NCBI GenBank assembly: GCA_027487845.1
Contig: JAIYCV010000050.1
Span: 1 to 54,211, forward strand
Direction of reading: 5' to 3'
Origin: Flammeovirgaceae bacterium
GTDB lineage: Bacteria; Bacteroidota; Bacteroidia; Cytophagales; Cyclobacteriaceae
DNA: 54,211 nucleotides
Shown here: in pieces, positions 7,408-15,179 of the stretch
Layout: each line of letters opens with the position of its first letter
How positions within the stretch are numbered: position 1 is the first letter of the stretch
Translations under genes and position numbers: made by a program
Notes under the pieces: model-generated
What the model saw: the letters and a program-made list of their open reading frames with translations, nothing else
Told to the model about the DNA's origin: nothing
Database searches by the model: none

Positions 7408-9492
7408 TCAAACTGCTTTTTCCTTATCCTTACTTTCTTTTACCTCCTTTTTTGGCTCAGGCACAACAGCAGGCTGTTCGCCTATCTTTACCTTTTGAAT
7501 TCCAAACAACCGATACGCCAGTAACTTACCAGCGTCTTTTTGTTCGTTCTTTTCAATTCGCAATAACCCCGATTGTAGTACTTGATCACCCAATTGAACT
7601 TTATAGTTTATGGCAATGGCTTCTCCCTGTGGTGCGAATGACAAAGAAGCAACTGGTGAATTTGCATCGTCCGTAAAATTGATGTTGCTATTCTTAAGTT
7701 CATCCAGAATATTTTTTTCTTCGGAACTTAACTGACCTTCCACGTTCAATCGGAAACTCATTTTAAGTTTGCTAAATGCTACCAGTTTAGGATATAGTTT
7801 ATAAAACTGTTGTGTGTATTCTCTTTTACTGTCTCCGCTACTCGCTTCTGCCAAGCCTTCATGCACCCGTGCCATAAGCAGCGTTTGATATGGGTCATCA
7901 CGATCGGGATCGTTTACTACTTGATTGAAATATTCGATCGCTTCCTTCTCCTTTCCTTCAGCTAAATAAAGTTTCCCCAAAAAATACCGAAAGTATTTTT
8001 TTACCCTTGGTCGCTTATCGGTCTCTAATCTCTTTTTATAGATATTAATAAAATATTCGTTGCCAAAACCATCAATAATAGACCAAACTTCGTCAAAGGC
8101 AATTAGATTCTCAGGTGAAAAAATGGAATACAGCACTTGCTCCCGTTCGGGATTTTCAGCAACCAACGAAGCTAGTACAGTTTTATGATGCCGGATCGAC
8201 AACGTGTATTTAATCCAACGATACCAATTAACCGGATTCAACCAAAAATACCACTCGTTGTGTTCAAACATAAACTCACGTTTGAACTGCACTTGGTTTA
8301 GATAGTTGAGAGAAGCTACGGCCAAATTATACTGCTCTTGCCCCCAGGTGGTGCCAATGTGCAACTCTTGAAATCTTGCGGCTTTGTTGATGCGTTCTTG
8401 GCTTTCGGCCGTAAGGCCTTCGTAATGCTGCGCCCGCGATAACCCAATACAGTGCCAGCCGAACCCGGGAGTACTACCTTGCTTTTGCAGCACGTCATTA
8501 AGCAATGAATCTGCCTGCTCCGGGTGGCCACGATAAGTGGCCAATGTGCCGCGCATGTAGTAATATTCCTTGGTGGTTTTTTCAGGACTTCCTTCTCTGT
8601 CGGCAGCTTCGCGAAAGAAAAGTTCTGCATCTTCAAACTCGCCCATTGCTAGTTTAAATTCAGCATAATTGTTACTTGAATAGGCCCCGTTTTGAATGAG
8701 CATGTCGTAATAATAATTTGCAGAATCAATGTCCAATAAGTAATCATGAATCATAGCCTTGTAATGCACTGTACTCAAATACTGTCGATTTAAAAACTTT
8801 GGATCGTATAATCCATTGTTAAGCGGAAAGTCATTGCGGAGTTTCATCAGCGCAGAATCCAAACAACGATTCGCTGCCGTTACGTTCGCCATCACCGTAT
8901 TCTTCAGGAATGAATATTTTTCGGAAGTATATACTCGGTTGCGATGAAAAAGCCATGCCATGGTATTGTAGGAATCGCTGTTTATTTCTAGCTGAAAATT
9001 CCGGTCTCGAATGTGCCTGAGTACTTCCATGGCGTTATCTTGATCCTCCACATTTTGATAGCAGCGGCTCAAGAAATAAGTGATTAGTCCATAATCAAAC
9101 TGATAACGATAATTGGCAGCGTAGGTCTCATAATTGTTAGTGCGTATTCGTAGTAAAAGGTCATAATCATGTTCTATTTTATCAAGGGCTTTTTGCAACG
9201 GCTCACTGGCTTTATTAAAGCCCAATTCATCATTGGCTCTAAAGAATAAATAGGCGCCTTCGAGCATATAACCTAGGTAGTATGTACTGTCCTTACGAAT
9301 AAAACTTCTGCCCTTCTCATAGGTCTTGATGTCTTCAAACGAACCTTCGCGATCTTTATCCATTTGTTGACGGATACTGTTTTGAGCGGAGGCATGAATA
9401 GCTAATGAAAGAAAACAAATTAACCACAGAGAGTAGCCAAAACTTCTCTTGCGAATGTTAGGGTATTTGTTTCTTAAAATTTCAATATTCAT
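7408..9492 (-). CDS. exported TPR-repeat protein of the MoxR operon
   Basis: A 694-aa protein with an N-terminal signal peptide (hydrophobic core WLICFLSLAIHA, cleavage after SAQ) followed by repeated helical segments consistent with tetratricopeptide repeats, for example YFLGKLYLAEGKEKEAIEYF. The C-terminal 90 residues are non-repetitive, with a Lys/Glu-rich, low-complexity tail. No enzyme motif is visible. It starts 18 nt after the MoxR gene and is the last gene of the DUF58-transglutaminase-MoxR series. Co-transcription suggests it is an envelope scaffold or client of that system. The family cannot be named more precisely by eye. Confidence 0.75.
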   Translation of the reverse strand: MNIEILRNKYPNIRKRSFGYSLWLICFLSLAIHASAQNSIRQQMDKDREGSFEDIKTYEKGRSFIRKDSTYYLGYMLEGAYLFFRANDELGFNKASEPLQKALDKIEHDYDLLLRIRTNNYETYAANYRYQFDYGLITYFLSRCYQNVEDQDNAMEVLRHIRDRNFQLEINSDSYNTMAWLFHRNRVYTSEKYSFLKNTVMANVTAANRCLDSALMKLRNDFPLNNGLYDPKFLNRQYLSTVHYKAMIHDYLLDIDSANYYYDMLIQNGAYSSNNYAEFKLAMGEFEDAELFFREAADREGSPEKTTKEYYYMRGTLATYRGHPEQADSLLNDVLQKQGSTPGFGWHCIGLSRAQHYEGLTAESQERINKAARFQELHIGTTWGQEQYNLAVASLNYLNQVQFKREFMFEHNEWYFWLNPVNWYRWIKYTLSIRHHKTVLASLVAENPEREQVLYSIFSPENLIAFDEVWSIIDGFGNEYFINIYKKRLETDKRPRVKKYFRYFLGKLYLAEGKEKEAIEYFNQVVNDPDRDDPYQTLLMARVHEGLAEASSGDSKREYTQQFYKLYPKLVAFSKLKMSFRLNVEGQLSSEEKNILDELKNSNINFTDDANSPVASLSFAPQGEAIAINYKVQLGDQVLQSGLLRIEKNEQKDAGKLLAYRLFGIQKVKIGEQPAVVPEPKKEVKESKDKEKAV

Positions 9493-9510
9493 TTGGATTG
9501 TATAAACCGT

Positions 9511-10494
9511 TTACTTCTTGGAAGGTATCCCCATTTTGGCCAGCACATTCACTTCTTTATCTACAATCTGCGCGAGCGCGGTTTTGGATGCTTCTCTGTT
9601 TCTGAAAATCAAGCGATGATGCAATACTGGCTGCGCCAGAGCGCGTATGTCATCTTCAGTAACATAGTCTCGTTGGTTTACCAGGGCCCACGCTTTCAAA
9701 CATTTTATAAAGATAATTCCACCGCGAGTAGAAGAACCCAATGCAATTTCAGCATGATTGCGAGTAGCTTGAACAATCCTAACAATTCCCTTAATAACTT
9801 CAGGATGAATATAAACATTTTCTGCTTCTTGCTGCAAGTTGATCACATCATTATATGCCAGTACTTGCTTCACGGTATTTTTCGAATTGCCAATTGATAA
9901 ATAGTTAGAGTAAATATCAAATTCAACTTCCTGAGAGACATAGCCAAATGATATTTTCATATAGAAGCGATCTAACTGAGCTGCAGGTAATGGATAGGTA
10001 CCTTCCATTTCAATCGGATTTTGTGTGGCGATTGTAAAGAAAAACTTATCCAATTGGAAAGTAGTATCTCCAGATGAAATTTGATTTTCTGCCATACACT
10101 CCAACAATGCGCTCTGCACTTTTGGGGAAGCCCTGTTTATTTCATCGGCTAGCAACACGTGTGTGAACAAAGGTCCTTTTTTAAAAACGAAATCCCTTTT
10201 TGCCTCATCGAAGATGTGCGAACCGATCAAATCCATGGGAAGTAAGTCGGGCGTAAACTGAATGCGTTTGAAAGCCACACCTCCATTCGATGAATGAAAG
10301 TCGATTGTCCCTTCGGAAATGGATTGAGCAAGTGTTTTTGCCAACACCGTTTTACCAGCCCCTGGATTATCCTCCAACAGTATATGACCGCGAGCCAATA
10401 AGGCAGTTACGACATATTTTACTTCTTGCGATTTACCGCGAATAATAGTTTCAATGTTATCCGTTAGTGATTTTAGTTTTATTGCGCTACTCAT
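9511..10494 (-). CDS. MoxR-family AAA+ ATPase
   Basis: Cytoplasmic AAA+ ATPase of the MoxR group, which acts as a chaperone-like activator for partner membrane or metal-centre proteins. Walker A is LEDNPGAGKT at residues 40-49, Walker B is VLLADEINRASP, and sensor 1 is the FTIATQNP segment followed by EGTYPLPAAQLDRF, a MoxR hallmark. The C-terminal lid domain contains STRGGIIF. At 327 aa the length is standard. It overlaps the upstream transglutaminase gene by 4 nt (ATGA), so translation is probably coupled. The order DUF58, transglutaminase, MoxR is a classic association in bacteria. Confidence 0.95.
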   Translation of the reverse strand: MSSAIKLKSLTDNIETIIRGKSQEVKYVVTALLARGHILLEDNPGAGKTVLAKTLAQSISEGTIDFHSSNGGVAFKRIQFTPDLLPMDLIGSHIFDEAKRDFVFKKGPLFTHVLLADEINRASPKVQSALLECMAENQISSGDTTFQLDKFFFTIATQNPIEMEGTYPLPAAQLDRFYMKISFGYVSQEVEFDIYSNYLSIGNSKNTVKQVLAYNDVINLQQEAENVYIHPEVIKGIVRIVQATRNHAEIALGSSTRGGIIFIKCLKAWALVNQRDYVTEDDIRALAQPVLHHRLIFRNREASKTALAQIVDKEVNVLAKMGIPSKK

Positions 10495-13172
10495 AGTGAT
10501 TGGTTATCTTGATTTGGTGTTTGAAAAAAACGACTGGCGCGGAAAATATTAAAATAATTTCCAATTCTTTTAACGATTCCTATTTTACTTCGTATCGATG
10601 CTCCGATTGATTTAGCAAAATTGTTTATCAATTGCTGATCCCCCTCACGCACTGTTCCATTTGAATATTTTAAGCGTAAATACATCCTCATAAACTCTTC
10701 AAAATTTGAAGCCAACGCTGGATCTACTTTTGAGGTGGCATAATCTAACGGTGTTTCAGCCTCACGTTCAATGCCCGCCATGTGAAACCGATACAATGCC
10801 GCCTTGTATACTTGATCTGCTTTTGAAAGCGTATTACCTGCAAAAGAAACTTTTAGTAATCGGTAGATCAGGTATAACAAAGGGAGTAGCAGAATAATGG
10901 CTAGCAAACCAATTGCAGTTTTCGCTGCCATCAATAACGCCTCTAGTACCGTTATCGATTTTTCATTTCTCTTAATCTTCTTTTTCGCACTATCTTTCTT
11001 TTGCTTATCCTTTTCTTTTGGTTGAATGTGAATTTCATCTGCAATAATTGGGGACGGAAAATTTTGTACTTGTTGTTCCATGGCAACGCCTGCTTTTGGA
11101 GTGGGTAGTTGTTTTGTGTCGTCTTTATAAGAGACAATAATCAACGAGTCGCCTGGTTGAATGGCTGCGAATGTAGTATCCCGTTTGTCATACATAACCC
11201 TGCAAAGAGAAGCATCGATTGGTCGGGTAAACGTTTTATTTAGTTCATGTACGGTATTAAAATAGATCAATTTGTTAAATGCTACGTCTAATTTTTTTGC
11301 TTTGGTATCTGCCGTTTCTGTTTTTACACTTAACACCAACCAAGGATCGGGTGGCGGCAAAGGTGGCGTACCATCGGGCTTTGGCGCGCTTTGCTGATCT
11401 TCATTGCCAATGGTCATGTCAAAATCTAACCACCCATATTCTGGAAAATAGACTTGTGTCCATGCATGTGCCTGACTGGCGTAAAACCAGTACCAGCCTT
11501 TGTTTTTATCACTTCGGTTTACCGTTGCAAAGCCGGTAGTAAAGCGAGACGGAACGCCCAATGCCCGTAACATAAATAACGAAGCACCTGCATAATAGGT
11601 GCAATAACCAGCGTGTGTCTTAAATAAAAAATTGTAGAGCATTTTAGAGCTGGGAATATTTGGATCATCAACAGCACCCGCCTTCAATGTATATCTAAAG
11701 ATTCGTTTACCATTCTCATTGCGTTTTAAAAAGAAATCACGAACGGCAATCACTTTGTCAACCGGCTTAGCATTTTTTGAAACAAGACTCTCAGCCAATT
11801 TTGTTATTGAATCATAAATACCTTTGGAGGGTGTCTTGGTATAGTAATCCATGAATTCCTTATCGACTTTATTATAATTGACAACGGATCTAAGCTCATC
11901 ATGCCGTTGGTCTTGCAAAGGCACCAAAGAGGGACTTGCAGAAATATTGTATACAAAGTAGGCATTGTTCAACTCGGATGCATAAGAGTAAGTTTTGTAT
12001 GCCGACAGAAATGTTTTTTGGAAATCCTTTTCCACTGGAATGGTCTGTATTGAAAAAGCACTGGCTGGTGCCAACACTGAATGTTTCCACGTGTTTTCCG
12101 AAAGGTATACTTGAGCCTCCACAATTTTATGAAGTTTGTCGCCTTTTGCTTTCCGAAAAATCGTGGTGTCCGTGTACGAATAATACATCGGCAAACCAAC
12201 GGGGTCTACCTTTATCTCATCAAATGAAGGAACGTTGATATCTCTCGTAAAGGTTTCCTTTACGGGATCATATTTGGTTAAATAGTGGTAAACAAAATAA
12301 AGAGGTGCGGGACTTCCATCCGGAAAATAGTTATCCAGCTTACTACAAAACATGAGTTTATCCGATTGGCTCATTTTTGAGTTTACCTTTATGGTATCTT
12401 TTAAACGATAGCCATCATCTGTTTTATCCATCAATCCATCGCGGTCATCATAGTTATCTTTGTCTTTGTTTGAGCCATCTTTATTCCCTTTCGCTCCGCG
12501 TGCGGCCAATTCCTTTTCAACCGCCTTTAAATCACTTTTAAATAAACTCTCCGTTATTATAAAAGCCATTAAAATGAGAAGTGCGAATAGCACAACACGA
12601 ACCAGCAGTTTGCCGGAACGTTTCCCATCCAATTCAATTCTATCAGTAAGTATGGGCGACAAGAAAAACATGTACAAACCATAGATTACCACCGGGGCAA
12701 TATGAGCTAAGATATAGTTGAGACTTACATCGATGGTATCGGAAATGGAAACTAATGTGGCAATCAATAAAACGGAGAAAAGGATAATGTATGACCATCG
12801 GATCTTAATCAGTAAAAAGCCAAACAACCAACCAAAAAGAAAAAGTGTGGAATACAATTGAAATTTGGCAGTGGTGTAAAATACATCAAACTCACCAGGC
12901 AAACGGCTGATTACTTTTTCAAAGATCCAATAAACAATCGCCAGCAATAAAAAAGTAATGACCCATCTCGCACCGAAATAATAAAGTGAATAAGCGATCA
13001 ACAGACCCAATCCAAAATAGACGGTTTGACTTACGATTCCAATATTTAGAGCAGTGTAAGAAAAATTTAGAAAGCGTAAGGTAATATAACCAATAACCAC
13101 GGTGGGCACTATCACCAGTATCCAACGAATGAATAGTTGTTTAAACCGATCTGCGAATATCGTCTGTTTCAT
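10491..13172 (-). CDS. membrane protein with transglutaminase-like domain
   Basis: An 893-aa protein beginning with about six to seven transmembrane segments (residues about 12-215), then an extracytoplasmic region holding a transglutaminase/protease-like core. The catalytic triad is readable as C524 (GYCTYYAG), H569 (QAHAWTQVY) and D583 (GWLDFDMT). A further membrane segment near residue 735 (LLAIILLLPLLYLIYRLL) precedes a C-terminal cytoplasmic helical domain of about 130 residues. This arrangement matches the TgpA/DUF3488-type proteins that accompany MoxR and DUF58. It overlaps neighbours by 4 nt on each side. Its substrate is unknown; peptide cleavage or cross-linking in the envelope is the usual suggestion. 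Confidence 0.9.
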   Translation of the reverse strand: MKQTIFADRFKQLFIRWILVIVPTVVIGYITLRFLNFSYTALNIGIVSQTVYFGLGLLIAYSLYYFGARWVITFLLLAIVYWIFEKVISRLPGEFDVFYTTAKFQLYSTLFLFGWLFGFLLIKIRWSYIILFSVLLIATLVSISDTIDVSLNYILAHIAPVVIYGLYMFFLSPILTDRIELDGKRSGKLLVRVVLFALLILMAFIITESLFKSDLKAVEKELAARGAKGNKDGSNKDKDNYDDRDGLMDKTDDGYRLKDTIKVNSKMSQSDKLMFCSKLDNYFPDGSPAPLYFVYHYLTKYDPVKETFTRDINVPSFDEIKVDPVGLPMYYSYTDTTIFRKAKGDKLHKIVEAQVYLSENTWKHSVLAPASAFSIQTIPVEKDFQKTFLSAYKTYSYASELNNAYFVYNISASPSLVPLQDQRHDELRSVVNYNKVDKEFMDYYTKTPSKGIYDSITKLAESLVSKNAKPVDKVIAVRDFFLKRNENGKRIFRYTLKAGAVDDPNIPSSKMLYNFLFKTHAGYCTYYAGASLFMLRALGVPSRFTTGFATVNRSDKNKGWYWFYASQAHAWTQVYFPEYGWLDFDMTIGNEDQQSAPKPDGTPPLPPPDPWLVLSVKTETADTKAKKLDVAFNKLIYFNTVHELNKTFTRPIDASLCRVMYDKRDTTFAAIQPGDSLIIVSYKDDTKQLPTPKAGVAMEQQVQNFPSPIIADEIHIQPKEKDKQKKDSAKKKIKRNEKSITVLEALLMAAKTAIGLLAIILLLPLLYLIYRLLKVSFAGNTLSKADQVYKAALYRFHMAGIEREAETPLDYATSKVDPALASNFEEFMRMYLRLKYSNGTVREGDQQLINNFAKSIGASIRSKIGIVKRIGNYFNIFRASRFFQTPNQDNQSL

Positions 13173-14566
13173 CTTTTCAACTCAAGTGTACTGGTTAACC
13201 AACTATTGCCTCGCTGTTTAATCGTAGTTTCAATGGCTTTTTCATTTCTAATTAATTCTTTTCGCAAAGAGGATAAGAACCAAGGTTTCCTCAACGCGTC
13301 AGTTGGCTGCTTCTCAGGCTTAAAGAAAATATCTTTTAATGAAATAGCAAACGGAGAGGGAATAGCATCGGACAATTTTACTACTAACAACGGAACGCTG
13401 GCAGGAATTATTTTAATAAGCGATTCTATTTCGCGGGACGGGGTAAGAGAAGAAACGCAAACAAACGCTGCCTTTTCTGGTTTGATAAATGCTACTGGAT
13501 TTAAGTTAGTCTGCCAAGCTGCGGCTGTGATCTGAAAGAGTTCAATGTGCTTTTCATTATTGCCTGAGAGCTTAGGCACTTCTTGATCTTGCGGAATCCG
13601 AACATCATATTCGTTGCGCTGCAACGCCTCAAATAAATTTCTTACCTGATCTTTATAAACATTCAACAACTCAGTCTCAAAAATACTACCCTGCATTTTT
13701 AAGCCATGAAAAAAACTCACGTAAAAATAAACGTGAGAAGCGTATGGATCTTTCGTTTCGGGTATGCGTACTACCAGTTGCCCGCTCTTGGCATAAATTT
13801 TCCATACAATGCGTTGGATGTTATCTCCTGCCTCAAACTCTTTATAGTTTACGTGCTCTCCTTCCACCCTTTTAGGAATGTCGATGCGTTGCAACTGCTC
13901 TTCCGTAGAATTGGGATTAGCCTTTACCGATTTCGGTTCGAGTTGCCTTGGTAGCGTAAATAATTGTTGGTTGTAAGGCACTGAGCAAGGCAACGAGACT
14001 AAGCCAAACATATCGGTAAACGAAATCAAGACTTTTTCTACATCATAAATCCCCCGATCGTGCAGCAGCGTTTTCCCCGTTCCCTTTATCCCGAGCCTCC
14101 ACCAATGTTTTGGTTTTGGAATAGTAGAATCCAACACAATTCTATCACTCATTTTCATTTCTGAAAAAAGCAGCCTAGCCTGCACGGAACCTAACAATGG
14201 CCTAAACACATTACCCACAATGGAGATACCAAGGTCAACCCATCCTGCTTGCGCTTTTTGACCGTCTCCAAATTTTACATGAATAGCAACAGCCTTATTC
14301 TTTAACGAATTTAGAAAAAACAGCCAAATGGCAAGTGTGCTAAAAAGGCTAATCGCAAAAAGGCCAATCACAGTAAACTCCACTAAACGTATGAACTGAT
14401 TCATGACCAGCCATAAATTGGAGTCGTCCTGACCATACTCAGTTCTAAGCCAACGGCTTACCAGCCAAATGGCAGTAATTGAAAGAAGTAATTGCCAACG
14501 AACCCCCAGCCAATGAGAACGGTAGGCGGAAGTTTTGATAACTGAGGATATTGAAACGGAGGTCAT
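13169..14566 (-). CDS. DUF58 domain protein
   Basis: A 465-aa protein with two N-terminal membrane helices (about residues 25-42 and 60-88), an extended beta-rich segment, and the DUF58 signature around VNYKEFEAGDNIQRIVWKIYA, which precedes a vWA-like C-terminal half. DUF58 proteins are regular partners of MoxR ATPases. The gene begins 5 nt after the stop of the toxin gene and overlaps the transglutaminase gene by 4 nt. No MIDAS-type motif could be confirmed by eye in the C-terminal half. Confidence 0.88.
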   Translation of the reverse strand: MTSVSISSVIKTSAYRSHWLGVRWQLLLSITAIWLVSRWLRTEYGQDDSNLWLVMNQFIRLVEFTVIGLFAISLFSTLAIWLFFLNSLKNKAVAIHVKFGDGQKAQAGWVDLGISIVGNVFRPLLGSVQARLLFSEMKMSDRIVLDSTIPKPKHWWRLGIKGTGKTLLHDRGIYDVEKVLISFTDMFGLVSLPCSVPYNQQLFTLPRQLEPKSVKANPNSTEEQLQRIDIPKRVEGEHVNYKEFEAGDNIQRIVWKIYAKSGQLVVRIPETKDPYASHVYFYVSFFHGLKMQGSIFETELLNVYKDQVRNLFEALQRNEYDVRIPQDQEVPKLSGNNEKHIELFQITAAAWQTNLNPVAFIKPEKAAFVCVSSLTPSREIESLIKIIPASVPLLVVKLSDAIPSPFAISLKDIFFKPEKQPTDALRKPWFLSSLRKELIRNEKAIETTIKQRGNSWLTSTLELKR

Positions 14567-14571
14567 GAGAG

Positions 14572-14913
14572 CTAAAACTCGGGTCTTTTTTTAGGATCTT
14601 GTTTGGTATGAAAGCACGACAGCACACGAACTCTATTTTCGCTTTCATCTATTGTAAAGAACAAAGCATATGGAAATCTTCTGACTTTTATTGCTCTAAC
14701 ATTTTTATAACGAACTGCAAAAAAAGGATTTTTTGCTAGCATAGTGTATGAATCATTTAAAGAGGAAATAAAATAACCTGGGGCATTTAAACTATACATT
14801 TTATAAAAATCTATTGCATTCTCAATTTCTCGCTGCGCTCTCGGAGAGATAGCAATTTTAAACGTTATATTTTTTTTTGAGTTGTAAGATAGAATCCTCA
14901 CTGCTAAGATCAT
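14572..14913 (-). CDS. RelE/ParE-family toxin
   Basis: Type II toxin of the ParE/RelE fold. The recognisable domain begins at FKIAISPRAQREIENAIDFY (about residue 18) and continues with NPFFAVRYKNVRAIKVRRFPYALFF, a typical ParE/RelE strand block ending in a positively charged tail. The only ATG (14913) lies 56 nt inside the upstream antitoxin gene; a GTG at 14901 is an alternative. The first 17 residues are not conserved-looking and run over a stretch of nine A in the coding strand, so the true start, or a frameshift origin, is uncertain. The stop is 5 nt before DUF58. Confidence 0.8.
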   Translation of the reverse strand: MILAVRILSYNSKKNITFKIAISPRAQREIENAIDFYKMYSLNAPGYFISSLNDSYTMLAKNPFFAVRYKNVRAIKVRRFPYALFFTIDESENRVRVLSCFHTKQDPKKRPEF

Positions 14914-15094
14914 CTCGTTGATCTTCTAGCAATCGCTCGTCAAGCGTTTTTTTAACACTCGGGTCTAGCTCAGAAAAATCATCAACCTCTTCTACAATAA
15001 TTGTTATCGCTTTCGATTTAAAAGTTGCCTTTATCGAATCTAAAATATCATTGTTTACCTCCTGAGCTGAGGCCAAATGGTAAGTCGTGTACAT
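14858..15094 (-). CDS. antitoxin of the RelE/ParE pair
   Basis: A 78-aa acidic protein immediately upstream of, and overlapping, the toxin gene, in the normal antitoxin-first order. Residues 1-35 (TYHLASAQEVNNDILDSIKA) resemble the start of small antitoxins found with RelE-like toxins in Bacteroidota. The C-terminal half is charged (DERLLEDQRDDLSSED) and probably disordered until toxin is bound. No clear HTH or MetJ-Arc motif is visible, so the family is not named. It ends in KKKYNV, encoded over the run of nine A. Confidence 0.72.
   Translation of the reverse strand: MYTTYHLASAQEVNNDILDSIKATFKSKAITIIVEEVDDFSELDPSVKKTLDERLLEDQRDDLSSEDSILQLKKKYNV
14870..14878 (-). other. run of nine A inside the antitoxin-toxin overlap
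   Basis: On the coding (minus) strand this is A9, six sense codons plus the stop from the end of the antitoxin and immediately before the conserved start of the toxin domain. The toxin frame is +1 relative to the antitoxin. Such a run is prone to polymerase or ribosome slippage, which could yield an antitoxin-toxin fusion, and it is also a frequent site of sequencing error. Confidence 0.6.
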
Positions 15095-15179
15095 AAGTTA
15101 ATGCTACTTTGGCTAGCAAATATAAACCATATCGTGTATCAATCTATTACATTTAGGCCTAGTTATTTAACTTCGCCAA

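Noticed and set aside
7408..15094. Possible anti-phage defence island (MoxR plus toxin-antitoxin)
   Set aside because: DUF58, transglutaminase and MoxR form a standard envelope operon; no nuclease or effector gene is present.
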